Shown: positions 56,475-64,000 of the stretch, piece by piece
How the letters are laid out: every line of letters starts with the position of its first letter
Position numbering within the stretch: the first letter of the stretch is position 1
Origin: Rheinheimera nanhaiensis E407-8
GTDB lineage: Bacteria; Pseudomonadota; Gammaproteobacteria; Enterobacterales; Alteromonadaceae
Assembly (NCBI RefSeq): GCF_000296695.1
Contig: NZ_BAFK01000011.1
Location: forward strand, 62,001 to 126,000
Direction of reading: 5' to 3'
DNA: 64,000 bases
Translations under genes and position numbers: made by a program
Notes under the pieces: model-generated
Told to the model about the DNA's origin: nothing
Seen by the model: the letters and a program-made list of their open reading frames with translations, nothing else
The model's database searches: none

Positions 56475-57950
56475 CTAGGCCTTAACACAGCGTGACTGCG
56501 CCCACTGCCGCAGAGCGCTGACCTGCTCTGCCATTACTACCGACAGTGGCTGCGTCGCAGCTAACTCGTCCATCAGGTGCATCAGACTAAACGTACTGTC
56601 ACTGGCACGGGCCCGATAACCGGCACCAACCACCGCCTGCTCCAGCTCAGCGCCGGAAAAACCACGGCACAGCGGCAACGCTGAACGTAACTCAGTGTCG
56701 CTCAACGGCATTTGCCGCTTTGTCAGGTGCAGCTGCAGCAATTGCAGGCACTCCTGCTCGGTGGGTAAGTCGACAAAAAAGATTTCGTCAAAGCGGCCTT
56801 TGCGCAGCAGCTCCGGCGCTAGATCATGAATATTATTCGCTGTAGCCACCAGAAACACCTGTGATTTGCGCTCTGACAACCAGGTTAAAAAGCTGCCCAG
56901 CAAACGGCGCGACACGCCATTGTCGTTATCGCCCGAGGACAGGCCTTTTTCTATTTCATCTATCCACAACACGCAGGGCGACATAGCATCGGCAAGCGCC
57001 AGCGCTTGCGTCAGGTTTTTCTCAGTTTCACCGATGTACTTGTTGTACAGCGCAGCCATATCCAGCCGCAATAAAGGTAAATGCCAGCTGCCTGCTATGG
57101 CTTTGGCGGCCAAACTTTTCCCCGTACCCTGCACGCCGGTTAATAACAGGCCTTTGGGTATGTCCTTTGGTTTATCAAGGCGGGCGTGCTCCAGAAAAGC
57201 CTGCTGGCGCTGGCCTATCCACTGTTTTAAATTGGTCAGGCCAATGACGTTGGCAAAACTGGCGCTATCAAACACCTGGCTTAATACACCATCGGTTTGC
57301 AACAAACTAAATTTCGCCCGGTTAATGCGCGGAATATCGGCCTGAGTTACAGCACCGTCATCCGCTATGGCTTTATAAGCCAGCCGTTTTACCTCATCAA
57401 AAGTTAAGCCACGTAAATTTTGCACCAACAGTGCCACATTCTCTGCCGTCAGCTGTGCCAACATGCCGGTTTTTGCGGCATAGCTATCAGCCATCTCGTG
57501 CACCAGTTGGCGGATCTGCTGATCGGATGGCAGGCTTAACTCGAAGCGGTAACACAGCCGGCTCAGCTCAGGCGGAATACTTATAGCATGGCTGAGCAAA
57601 ATCAGGGTGTGGCCTGATTGCTCATGGGCCTGAGCAATCTCTTTGATATAACGCACATGTTTAGGCTCGGCTAAAAACGGGTGAAAATCACATAACACAT
57701 AAATGCCGCTGTTACGGGTGCCTTTAATTTGCGCCAGCAAGTTGGTCGGGTCGGCATTAAACGCTTGCGCGCCCTGCTCGCTGTCAAGCCGCTGCAGGCC
57801 GTCGGTAATGGTCCATTTAAATACCGGCCGCATCAGATTAACCGCCAGGCGTTTTATCAGCATCAACGCCCGCGGCTCTTCATAGCTTTCAATCACTATC
57901 AGCGGGCTGTGTGCCTGCACTAACACCCGCAAATCGTCAAATTCGTACAT
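56475..57950 (-). CDS. Ycf46-like AAA ATPase
   Basis: A 491-residue ATPase resembling the Ycf46 group found in cyanobacteria and plastids. After an N-terminal regulatory half, the AAA module has Walker A GVQGTGKSLAAKAIAG near residue 272, Walker B CVLWIDEIEKGL near 332, sensor-1 VATANN near 372 and a likely Arg-finger block RKGRFDEIFFVDLP near 385. I chose the ATG at 57950 (MYEFDDL), with AAGGG 7 nt upstream; a TTG at 57980 would sit inside a terminator. It precedes the kinase-like gene by 2 nt. In cyanobacteria Ycf46 has been linked to inorganic carbon use; here the role is unknown. Confidence 0.85.
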   Translation of the reverse strand: MYEFDDLRVLVQAHSPLIVIESYEEPRALMLIKRLAVNLMRPVFKWTITDGLQRLDSEQGAQAFNADPTNLLAQIKGTRNSGIYVLCDFHPFLAEPKHVRYIKEIAQAHEQSGHTLILLSHAISIPPELSRLCYRFELSLPSDQQIRQLVHEMADSYAAKTGMLAQLTAENVALLVQNLRGLTFDEVKRLAYKAIADDGAVTQADIPRINRAKFSLLQTDGVLSQVFDSASFANVIGLTNLKQWIGQRQQAFLEHARLDKPKDIPKGLLLTGVQGTGKSLAAKAIAGSWHLPLLRLDMAALYNKYIGETEKNLTQALALADAMSPCVLWIDEIEKGLSSGDNDNGVSRRLLGSFLTWLSERKSQVFLVATANNIHDLAPELLRKGRFDEIFFVDLPTEQECLQLLQLHLTKRQMPLSDTELRSALPLCRGFSGAELEQAVVGAGYRARASDSTFSLMHLMDELAATQPLSVVMAEQVSALRQWAQSRCVKA

Positions 57951-57964
57951 CCGTGCCCTTAAAC

Positions 57965-57992
57965 AAAAAACCCACTGCAATGAGTGGGTTTT
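57965..57992 (-). terminator. terminator of the branched-chain 2-oxoacid dehydrogenase operon
   Basis: The stem CCCACT/AGTGGG is extended by A-T pairs (arms 57967-57976 and 57983-57992) around a 6-nt loop; the minus strand then shows a T-run of six. It lies between the E2 stop at 58030 and the Ycf46-like ATG at 57950. Confidence 0.9.
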
Positions 57993-58029
57993 ATCAGAAA
58001 GCCATCAGGCTGCCAAGCGATACGATAGC

Positions 58030-59595
58030 TTATTGCATTGCCAGCAACATACTGGCCGGCTGCTCCAGGTATTGCTTCCACAGGTTGGTAAAGCGCGCTA
58101 TGGTGCCACCGTCAATCACGCGATGATCACCCGACCAGCTTATTTGCATCAGCTGACGTGCTTCTACTTCACCTTTGGCATTAAAGCGTGGTAGCGCCTG
58201 CACCTTACCCAGCGCCACTATCGCCACTTCAGGTTTGTTGATAATCGGCGTCGCCACCGTGCCGCCTAAAGCACCGATATTGGAAATGCTGATGGTGCCG
58301 CCTTTTAAATCGGCCGGGCTAACGCGACCTTCGCGTGCCTGCTCGGTTAAGCGGGTTAACTCATTTGCAATGTCGACAATCGACTTACTCTGGCAGCCTT
58401 TAATATTCGGCACTAACAACCCCACTTTCGAGTCGACCGCGATGCCGATATTGTGATCATCAAAGTAGGTCAGCTCAGTACAATCGCTGTTGACCTGGCT
58501 GTTCATAATGGGGAACTGCTTAATCGCCAGCGATAATGCCTTAATAAAAAACGGCATCATGGTCAGCTTTACGCCCTGCTTGGCATACTGATCTTTTAAG
58601 CTTAAACGCAAAGCAATAAGCTCCGTTAAATCAATCTCTTCGCAGTAGGTAAAGTGCGGTATGGTCGATACCGATTCCACCATTTGCCGTGCCATCGCCG
58701 CTTTAATGCCTTTAATCGGCTCCACCCGGCTAGCGCCGCTGGTCAGCACCGCCGCAGCAGCTTTAGCCGGCTGCGCTGCGGGTTTCGCCACGGGTGCAGC
58801 AACAGCGGTTTTACCTTCAGCAAAAGCGCGCACATCTTCTTTGTATACCCGGCCTTTATCACCACTGCCGGGTACCTTGCTTAAATCGATATTCAGCTCA
58901 CGGGCTAAACGGCGTACCGCCGGACTGGCCAGCGCCTTGCCCTGTGCTGCCGGTGTGGCTGCAGCAGGCGCCGGGGTTTGAGTGGTAACAGGCGGCGTTG
59001 CAGTGTGCTGCGCAGGCTGCGCCGCCGCAGTACCCTCATGACTCATGGCAAATAGCGGTGAGTGTACTTTGGCAATATCGCCCTTGGCATAATACAGCTT
59101 AGTGACTTTACCTGAGTATTTAGCCGGTATTTGCACCAGCGCTTTGTCGGTCATCACATCGCACACCGGTTGGTCTTCAACGATGTCATCACCTTCTTTT
59201 ACCAGCCAGTCGACAATTTCACACTCGACGATACCCTCACCAATATCCGGTAAAATAAAGTCTTCGCTGGCATGGCCCGATGCGGCAGGCGTGGCGGCGG
59301 CTGGTGCGTTAGCCGCAACAGCTTCTTGTTTCGCTTCCGGCGTTGTCTCAGCGCTGCCGGCCAGCTGCATTTCAAACAGCGGCGCGTGCACTTTGGCAAT
59401 ATCGCCTTTGGCGTAATACAGCTTACTGACAATACCGTCATGCACCGCCGGGATTTGCACCAGCGCTTTGTCGGTCATCACATCGCATACCGGCTGATCT
59501 TCTTTAATGCTATCGCCTTCGGCGACCAGCCACTCGACGATCTCGCACTCAACGATGCCTTCACCGATATCCGGCAGAATAAAATCTTTTTTCAT
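58030..59595 (-). CDS. bkdB: branched-chain 2-oxoacid dehydrogenase E2 (two lipoyl domains)
   Basis: This is the acyltransferase core of the complex that oxidises branched-chain 2-oxoacids from Val, Leu and Ile. The 521-residue protein has two lipoyl domains (lipoyl Lys43 and Lys151, both in VMTDKALVQIP), Ala/Pro-rich linkers, a peripheral-subunit-binding domain (LASPAVRRLARELNIDL) and a catalytic domain ending in SGDHRVIDGGTIARF (His491, Asp495). Two lipoyl domains are more than the single one of many bkd E2s. It follows E1 beta by 11 bp and ends with a strong terminator. E3 (lpd) is not here and is probably shared with pyruvate dehydrogenase. Confidence 0.9.
   Translation of the reverse strand: MKKDFILPDIGEGIVECEIVEWLVAEGDSIKEDQPVCDVMTDKALVQIPAVHDGIVSKLYYAKGDIAKVHAPLFEMQLAGSAETTPEAKQEAVAANAPAAATPAASGHASEDFILPDIGEGIVECEIVDWLVKEGDDIVEDQPVCDVMTDKALVQIPAKYSGKVTKLYYAKGDIAKVHSPLFAMSHEGTAAAQPAQHTATPPVTTQTPAPAAATPAAQGKALASPAVRRLARELNIDLSKVPGSGDKGRVYKEDVRAFAEGKTAVAAPVAKPAAQPAKAAAAVLTSGASRVEPIKGIKAAMARQMVESVSTIPHFTYCEEIDLTELIALRLSLKDQYAKQGVKLTMMPFFIKALSLAIKQFPIMNSQVNSDCTELTYFDDHNIGIAVDSKVGLLVPNIKGCQSKSIVDIANELTRLTEQAREGRVSPADLKGGTISISNIGALGGTVATPIINKPEVAIVALGKVQALPRFNAKGEVEARQLMQISWSGDHRVIDGGTIARFTNLWKQYLEQPASMLLAMQ
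59044..59262. repeat. second of two direct lipoyl-domain repeats in bkdB
   Basis: This segment encodes residues 112-184 of E2. It is a near copy of 59368-59586 (residues 4-76), offset by 324 bp; long stretches of protein (such as DQPVCDVMTDKALVQIPA) are identical and the DNA is highly similar. It is the result of domain duplication. Confidence 0.85.
59368..59586. repeat. first of two direct lipoyl-domain repeats in bkdB
   Basis: This segment encodes residues 4-76 of E2, the first lipoyl domain, paired with the copy at 59044-59262. Such copies can recombine and change lipoyl-domain number. Confidence 0.85.
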
Positions 59596-59606
59596 CTCTG
59601 CCTCCG

Positions 59607-60584
59607 TTAGAAGTTGACTGAGCGCATAATGGCTTCGTAGGTTTTTAAATGATCGGCCACGTATTCTTTTTCCAGTGCCAGCGGGTACGGTGTGTCTAAA
59701 CCACAGACCCGCTCAATCGGGCTTTCCAGGTGTAAGAAGCACATTTTCTGCATAGTGGCGGCAATTTCACCGGCAAAGCCGCCGGTTAACGGCGCTTCGT
59801 GGTTAATGACTAACCGGCCGGTTTTCTTCACCGACGCCGCAACGGTGTCGGCATCCCACGGCAGTATGCTGCGAAGGTCGATCACTTCACAGGACACGCC
59901 TTCTTTTTCTGCCATTTCTACCGCTTTTTGTACAATTTCCATCTGTGCGCCCCAGGCCAGCACGGTGATATCTGTACCTTGCTGTGTCACTTCGGCTTTA
60001 CCCAGCTCAATCTCGTAGTAGTCTTCCGGCACTTCACCAACTGAGGCACGATATAGCTTTTTCGGCTCGAAGAAAATCACCGGATCCGGGTCGGCAATGG
60101 CCGCTAATAGTAAGCCTTTGGCCTGATAAGGGTCGCGCGGGATCACCACTTTTAACCCCGGCGTATGGGCAAAGTACGCTTCCGGTGACTGGCTGTGATA
60201 ATGGCCGCCGGCAATGCCGCCGCCGTAGGGGCTGCGAAATACAATACCGCCGACATTGAACTCGTTACCCGAGCGGTAGCGAAACTTCGCCGTTTCGTTG
60301 ACGATCTGATCAAAGGCCGGGAAGATATAATCGGCAAACTGAATTTCCGCCACCGGTTTCATGCCCTGTGCGGCCATACCATTGGCAAAACCGGCGATGC
60401 CTTGCTCGGTTAACGGCGTATTAAAGCAGCGCGCTTTGCCGTATTTTTCCTGTAGCTTGCTGGTGGCACGAAATACGCCGCCAAAATGACCAACGTCTTC
60501 ACCAAAACACACCACGCCATCGTCTTTGGCCATGGCTAAATCCAGCGCATTATTAATGGCCTGCAACATGTTCATTTTTGCCAT
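59607..60584 (-). CDS. bkdA2: branched-chain 2-oxoacid dehydrogenase E1 beta
   Basis: The beta subunit of the thiamine-diphosphate decarboxylase E1. The 325-residue protein has [19 protein letters not shown] near the N-terminus, [18 protein letters not shown] and [18 protein letters not shown], all conserved in the family, then [20 protein letters not shown] with the active-site region. Its start overlaps the E1 alpha stop by one base (TAATG), so expression is coupled. It forms the alpha2beta2 E1 with the upstream gene product. Confidence 0.94.
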   Translation of the reverse strand: MAKMNMLQAINNALDLAMAKDDGVVCFGEDVGHFGGVFRATSKLQEKYGKARCFNTPLTEQGIAGFANGMAAQGMKPVAEIQFADYIFPAFDQIVNETAKFRYRSGNEFNVGGIVFRSPYGGGIAGGHYHSQSPEAYFAHTPGLKVVIPRDPYQAKGLLLAAIADPDPVIFFEPKKLYRASVGEVPEDYYEIELGKAEVTQQGTDITVLAWGAQMEIVQKAVEMAEKEGVSCEVIDLRSILPWDADTVAASVKKTGRLVINHEAPLTGGFAGEIAATMQKMCFLHLESPIERVCGLDTPYPLALEKEYVADHLKTYEAIMRSVNF

Positions 60585-61768
60585 TAGTCTAATCTCCCCG
60601 CCGTTACCGGATACGCATCCGGATATTTACGGATATGCGCTTTTAAGTCGTCTAATTGTTGTTGTAAGGCCGGAATAGGCTCGGCATACACATCGGAAAT
60701 TAAGTGCTCTATGCCAGGCTTGGCCACTTTCTCAGCCACTTTCAGTGCATCCAGGATCTCGGTGCGCAGCGTTTCAATAGTGGCTTTATCGTCTGCGTCA
60801 TTTAACCAGCCTTTTTCAATCAGCCATAAGCGGTACCGGCTGATGGGGTCATTTTGCCGCCATTTTTCTTCTTCTTCTTTCGAGCGATAACCGCTGGGGT
60901 CGTCAGACGATGAATGGGCGCCTAAACGATAGGCAATAGACTCAATTAACACCGGCTCGTTAGTGGCCAGTGCATGCTCGCGCGCCATCTTGGTCGCCTG
61001 ATATACCGCTAAAATATCGGCACCATCTACCCGCAGCGCTTTCATGCCGTAGCCTACCGCCCGGCAGGCAATACCATCACCAACAAACTGCTCGTTCGCC
61101 GGGGTAGAAATGGCGTAACCATTGTTACGGCAGAAGAAAATCACCGGCGCTTTATGCACTGCGGCCATATTCAGGCCAGCGTGGAAATCGCCTTCAGACG
61201 CCGCGCCTTCGCCAAAGTAACAGATGGTGGTGTTGTTCAGACCACGCAGCTTTTGCGCATAGGCATAACCACTGGCCTGCGGAATTTGTGTACCCAACGG
61301 CGACGAGATGGTCATGTAGTAAATATCTTTGCTGCCATAATGCACCGGCATCTGGCGGCCTTTACCCAAATCTTTCTCGTTAGAGAACAGCTGGTTCATA
61401 AACTGCTCCAGCGTAAAGCCACGATACCTCAGCGCACCCTGTTCGCGGTACTGCGCCATGATCATGTCTTTGTCATCTAGCGCGGCGGCGCTGCCTACCG
61501 TTGCGGCTTCTTCACCTAAACACTGCATATAAAAGCTGATACGGCCCTGACGCTGCGCGGCCAGCATACGCTCGTCCAACACCCGGATAAATACCATGGT
61601 GTCGTACATCTTCAGCGCAGTGGCTTTGTCCAGATCAGGTGCAACGGCGCCTTCGTACAGGCTGCCGTCGTCACGCAGGATGCGCAGCGTCGGAATTTTT
61701 AACGCATCACCGGCAGTAAATTCTGCAGTGTGCACCGTGGTGATGGTGGCGTTATTTGGGTTAGTCAT
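60584..61768 (-). CDS. bkdA1: branched-chain 2-oxoacid dehydrogenase E1 alpha
   Basis: The alpha subunit binds thiamine diphosphate and decarboxylates the 2-oxoacid. The 394-residue protein (ATG 61768, MTNPNNATI) has the motif [19 protein letters not shown] and [17 protein letters not shown], the TPP-binding region, and [19 protein letters not shown], which carries the conserved phospho-loop serines of the family. The frame runs upstream to 61834 without an SD; a weak AGAGACA lies before 61768. It heads the three-gene operon with E1 beta and E2. Confidence 0.94.
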   Translation of the reverse strand: MTNPNNATITTVHTAEFTAGDALKIPTLRILRDDGSLYEGAVAPDLDKATALKMYDTMVFIRVLDERMLAAQRQGRISFYMQCLGEEAATVGSAAALDDKDMIMAQYREQGALRYRGFTLEQFMNQLFSNEKDLGKGRQMPVHYGSKDIYYMTISSPLGTQIPQASGYAYAQKLRGLNNTTICYFGEGAASEGDFHAGLNMAAVHKAPVIFFCRNNGYAISTPANEQFVGDGIACRAVGYGMKALRVDGADILAVYQATKMAREHALATNEPVLIESIAYRLGAHSSSDDPSGYRSKEEEEKWRQNDPISRYRLWLIEKGWLNDADDKATIETLRTEILDALKVAEKVAKPGIEHLISDVYAEPIPALQQQLDDLKAHIRKYPDAYPVTAGRLD

Positions 61769-62054
61769 AGGGTGTCTCTTGTTTGTTATACGTGTTAGAC
61801 ATGTGGTCAGTATCACCTGCCCGGCTGTCGCCATTGCAGGCTGCTACTTAGTATAGCGGCTTTACCGCGCTCCCCGTTTTGCGCAGTGTATTGCCCTGCA
61901 CCGGTTTGTTCTGTTTATTATCGGCGGCAACTTTACCTTTACGTAAACTGCATTGCAACCAAAGCAGCCTATTGCCGCCGCGTTGTCCACCGGCGACTGT
62001 CAGCATAAATTTACTCTTAGGCCGCTTTGCCGTTAGTTGCCGCCCGCCGCGGCC
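61769..62054. other. 286-bp gene-free region between astE and the bkd operon
   Basis: No gene, RNA or strong terminator is seen. It should carry the promoter for the bkd operon on the minus strand; no convincing -10/-35 pair stood out. Confidence 0.35.
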
Positions 62055-63110
62055 CTAAGCCAGGTTATGCGACACTGTAGTTGGTACCACCATCAACATC
62101 GCACGCTGGCCTATAGCGACTTTGGCATTGGGGAAGATAATAGCCTCACCTTCGCGCTCTACCCGATACTCGGTGTCACCGTCCGTTGCCAGCAAAGTCC
62201 CCACCGGATAGGCCGTAAAGTTTTGCACGTCATCAGCAAAGTGCAGCTTAAACTCCTGCGTTTGCTTATTAATGGCGCGGTATACCTGATACAGCTGAAA
62301 CTGCTGCTCGTCAAAAGGCGTGGTTTGCACGCTGTCACGGCTTACCAGCTGATGTATGGCCTCACGCGCCCTGGCAAAGCGGCTCATGTCGTTTTTGCCA
62401 AAAGGCTGTACTTTACCCAGCTCAATAGTAAAGGCATCAGCGCCATGGCTGTTAGAGGCGTAGTAGCTAAAGGTCGACGCCGGAGTTTGCATTAACAGCA
62501 CGGTGGTGACATCGCAGGCCTGTAAAAATTCAAACTCGGCCTTTTGCCAGGGCTTGTCATGTAAAAACGGATAAACGGCAAATTTCTCAAAGCGTGAGCC
62601 GCGAATGGCGGTATGTAAATCATACAAATAACGGTTACGCGGCACCGAGAAGGTTACGCGTGACGCATCATAGAAGCGGCTAACATAGTCTTCTAAGGCC
62701 TTGGCACGCTTGCGCTCGGCGTTAATTAAGCCTGCGCCCATGCTGTGATGGCCAGAAAACAACCGGTTTAGATTTTCGCTGATTTCACGCGTACCGGCAT
62801 TAATAGCCGCGGGGTTACCAAACAGCACCAGCAAACGGTGTTTAAGCGCTAATGTTCCCACTAACAGCTGTTGCACCAGCTCGGCGCATATTTCAATTGG
62901 TGCCGTTTCATTGCCGTGTACACCACAGGATAAAACGATGTCTTTATTGCCAGGCTGGGTTGGTTCAAAACAAATCACACCGGTGTCCCAAATGCTGACT
63001 TCGGTGCCATCGGCCAGAGTAAACTGTGCGGGTGCCAGCCCATCGGGGTTGGCTAAAGTGAGTGCAAGAAAATCGCCATCCGGCATAAGTGATGCTAAGG
63101 TTTGCGCCAT
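62055..63110 (-). CDS. astE: succinylglutamate desuccinylase/aspartoacylase-family protein
   Basis: AstE releases succinate and glutamate from N-succinylglutamate in the last step of the AST arginine-degradation pathway. The 351-residue protein has zinc ligands His65 and Glu68 in SCGVHGNETAP, and His166 in YDLHTAIRGS; Glu230 in AFTIELGK is the likely catalytic base. It is slightly longer than E. coli AstE (322). No other ast gene lies nearby, so its context gives no support; another deacylase role is possible. Confidence 0.83.
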   Translation of the reverse strand: MAQTLASLMPDGDFLALTLANPDGLAPAQFTLADGTEVSIWDTGVICFEPTQPGNKDIVLSCGVHGNETAPIEICAELVQQLLVGTLALKHRLLVLFGNPAAINAGTREISENLNRLFSGHHSMGAGLINAERKRAKALEDYVSRFYDASRVTFSVPRNRYLYDLHTAIRGSRFEKFAVYPFLHDKPWQKAEFEFLQACDVTTVLLMQTPASTFSYYASNSHGADAFTIELGKVQPFGKNDMSRFARAREAIHQLVSRDSVQTTPFDEQQFQLYQVYRAINKQTQEFKLHFADDVQNFTAYPVGTLLATDGDTEYRVEREGEAIIFPNAKVAIGQRAMLMVVPTTVSHNLA

Positions 63111-63184
63111 GCGCCTGCTCCCTGAAATACGGTTGCGGCAAATTCTAACCCATTAGGCCACCAGACAAAACGCTGCCGGCGCTT

Positions 63185-64000
63185 TTAGTTGCTAAAGGCC
63201 ATTACCCTATTGCGCCCGGCCGCTTTAGCCTGATACATGGCATTATCAGCATCGCCCAGTAGCTGTTTTAACACATGGCCGGAGGTGTCGGAGCCGCTCA
63301 CACCAAAACTGGCGGTAAGCACAAAATCAAAACCACTGTCGCTACAATCAATGCTGGCAATGGCATCGCGGCAAATCTCGGCCAAAAGCGCGGCTTTGTC
63401 GATCTGGCAGCCTGGCAGCAACACCGCAAACTCCTCACCGCCAATACGGCCGAAGACATCGTTATTACGCATAAAGTTGCGGCAGGTTTTTACTACCGCC
63501 TGCAGTGCCCAGTCACCTGCGGCATGGCCGTGCGCGTCGTTAATTTGTTTAAAGTGGTCTAAGTCAAACAGTATTACCGCCACCGGTTTGGCATTTTGCT
63601 CGCAATACTGCAGCGCCAGGCGCGCCTGTTTATTAAAGTGATAACGGTTACTTATACCGGTAAGCTGATCATACTCGGCAATCTTTTTAAAGCGGTACCG
63701 GCCAGTCATGCCACGGTAGGCCAAAACACTGGCCAGCAATAACACGGCAGCTAAAATTAACACTAACAAGCGGTTTTGCCGCGCTTCCTGCTCGTATAAG
63801 TCGCGTTGCAGCGCCAAAACTTCATTATCTTTATCTAACAGGGCAATACGCTGGTTTTTTAACTCAATTTGGCCTACTGCTAGGTTGTAGGCAAGCAGTC
63901 TGTCCGCCCTGTCATTTTGATAAGCGGCGAGTGCTTGACTATATGCCTCAAAGTAGTTTAATGCCTCTTTTAGTTCTCCCCTCGCTTTACTGATTTGATA
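63185..64000 (-). CDS. membrane TPR-GGDEF diguanylate cyclase, N-terminus cut by window
   Basis: The frame has no start before the right edge, so the 5' part lies beyond 64000; 271 residues are visible. They show helical TPR-like sequence (ALNYFEAYSQALAAYQNDRA), a coiled segment (QIELKNQRIALLDKDNEVLALQ), one membrane helix (LLVLILAAVLLLASVLAY) and a GGDEF domain. The active site is GGEEF and the inhibitory RxxD site (RNND) lies five residues before it, so it should make and be inhibited by cyclic di-GMP. A TTG at 63817 can start a frame but is not the true start. Confidence 0.88.
   Translation of the reverse strand, partial: YQISKARGELKEALNYFEAYSQALAAYQNDRADRLLAYNLAVGQIELKNQRIALLDKDNEVLALQRDLYEQEARQNRLLVLILAAVLLLASVLAYRGMTGRYRFKKIAEYDQLTGISNRYHFNKQARLALQYCEQNAKPVAVILFDLDHFKQINDAHGHAAGDWALQAVVKTCRNFMRNNDVFGRIGGEEFAVLLPGCQIDKAALLAEICRDAIASIDCSDSGFDFVLTASFGVSGSDTSGHVLKQLLGDADNAMYQAKAAGRNRVMAFSN

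Noticed and set aside
57951-57980. TTG start extending the Ycf46-like protein
   Set aside because: It would place the start inside the terminator of the bkd operon and has no SD, whereas ATG 57950 has AAGGG.
63185-63817. Complete 210-residue GGDEF protein starting at TTG 63817
   Set aside because: The same frame continues without a stop to the window edge and encodes plausible TPR/coil sequence, so the real start lies outside.
1-64000. Mobile elements, CRISPR arrays, tRNA or rRNA genes
   Set aside because: No transposase, integrase, regular spaced repeats or tRNA-like cloverleaf was found; the gene order is that of a conserved chromosome.

Overview
The window is an ordinary chromosomal segment of a gammaproteobacterium, most likely an Alteromonadales-type organism related to Rheinheimera, Arsukibacterium or Alishewanella. 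This placement is inferred from gene content, gene order and protein similarity, not from a marker search. The conserved order serC-aroA, gyrA, divergent ubiG and nrdA-nrdB-yfaE resembles Escherichia and its marine relatives. Typical companions are the 1612-residue NAD-glutamate dehydrogenase, DUF2835, a DUF1302/DUF1329 pair, zapC beside pyrD, and msrC-proQ-prc. I see no tRNA, rRNA, insertion sequence, prophage, integron or CRISPR array. Coding density is high and most genes lie on the minus strand.

Layout. Positions 1-4795 (minus) hold gyrA, then serC and a truncated aroA. Positions 4984-10862 (plus) hold ubiG, the class Ia ribonucleotide reductase set nrdA-nrdB-yfaE and a TPR protein; the nrdA leader carries two NrdR-like boxes exactly 31 bp apart and a separate perfect 22-bp dyad. 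Positions 10895-16401 (minus) hold yceI/cytochrome b561, trhO, yaeQ, a LysE-type exporter and an overlapping acetyltransferase/FAD oxidoreductase pair. A TonB-dependent receptor (16622-19198, plus) follows. Positions 19266-23483 (minus) hold ydiJ, yehS and ribA. An ABC exporter (plus) faces a long minus-strand run: Na+/alanine symporter, GST, SLC13-type transporter, methyltransferase, zapC, pyrD and the giant glutamate dehydrogenase.

Positions 37846-44739 carry a four-gene envelope cluster: DUF1302 outer-membrane protein, DUF1329 LolA/LolB-like periplasmic protein, Ycf48-like propeller and RND/MMPL transporter. Together they look like a trans-envelope hydrophobic-cargo (lipid) route of unknown substrate. 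Next come pepN/DUF2835, an NhaC antiporter, an SNF-family symporter and the msrC-orphan-proQ-prc block.

Positions 54625-57950 hold the other unusual unit: a protein-kinase-fold protein encoded 2 nt after a Ycf46-like AAA ATPase. Upstream is the branched-chain 2-oxoacid dehydrogenase operon (E1 alpha, E1 beta, E2), ending in a strong terminator. The window closes with astE and a membrane TPR-GGDEF diguanylate cyclase cut by the right edge.

The strongest candidates for new biology are the kinase/Ycf46 pair and the DUF1302-DUF1329-Ycf48-RND cluster. Neither is claimed as proven function.
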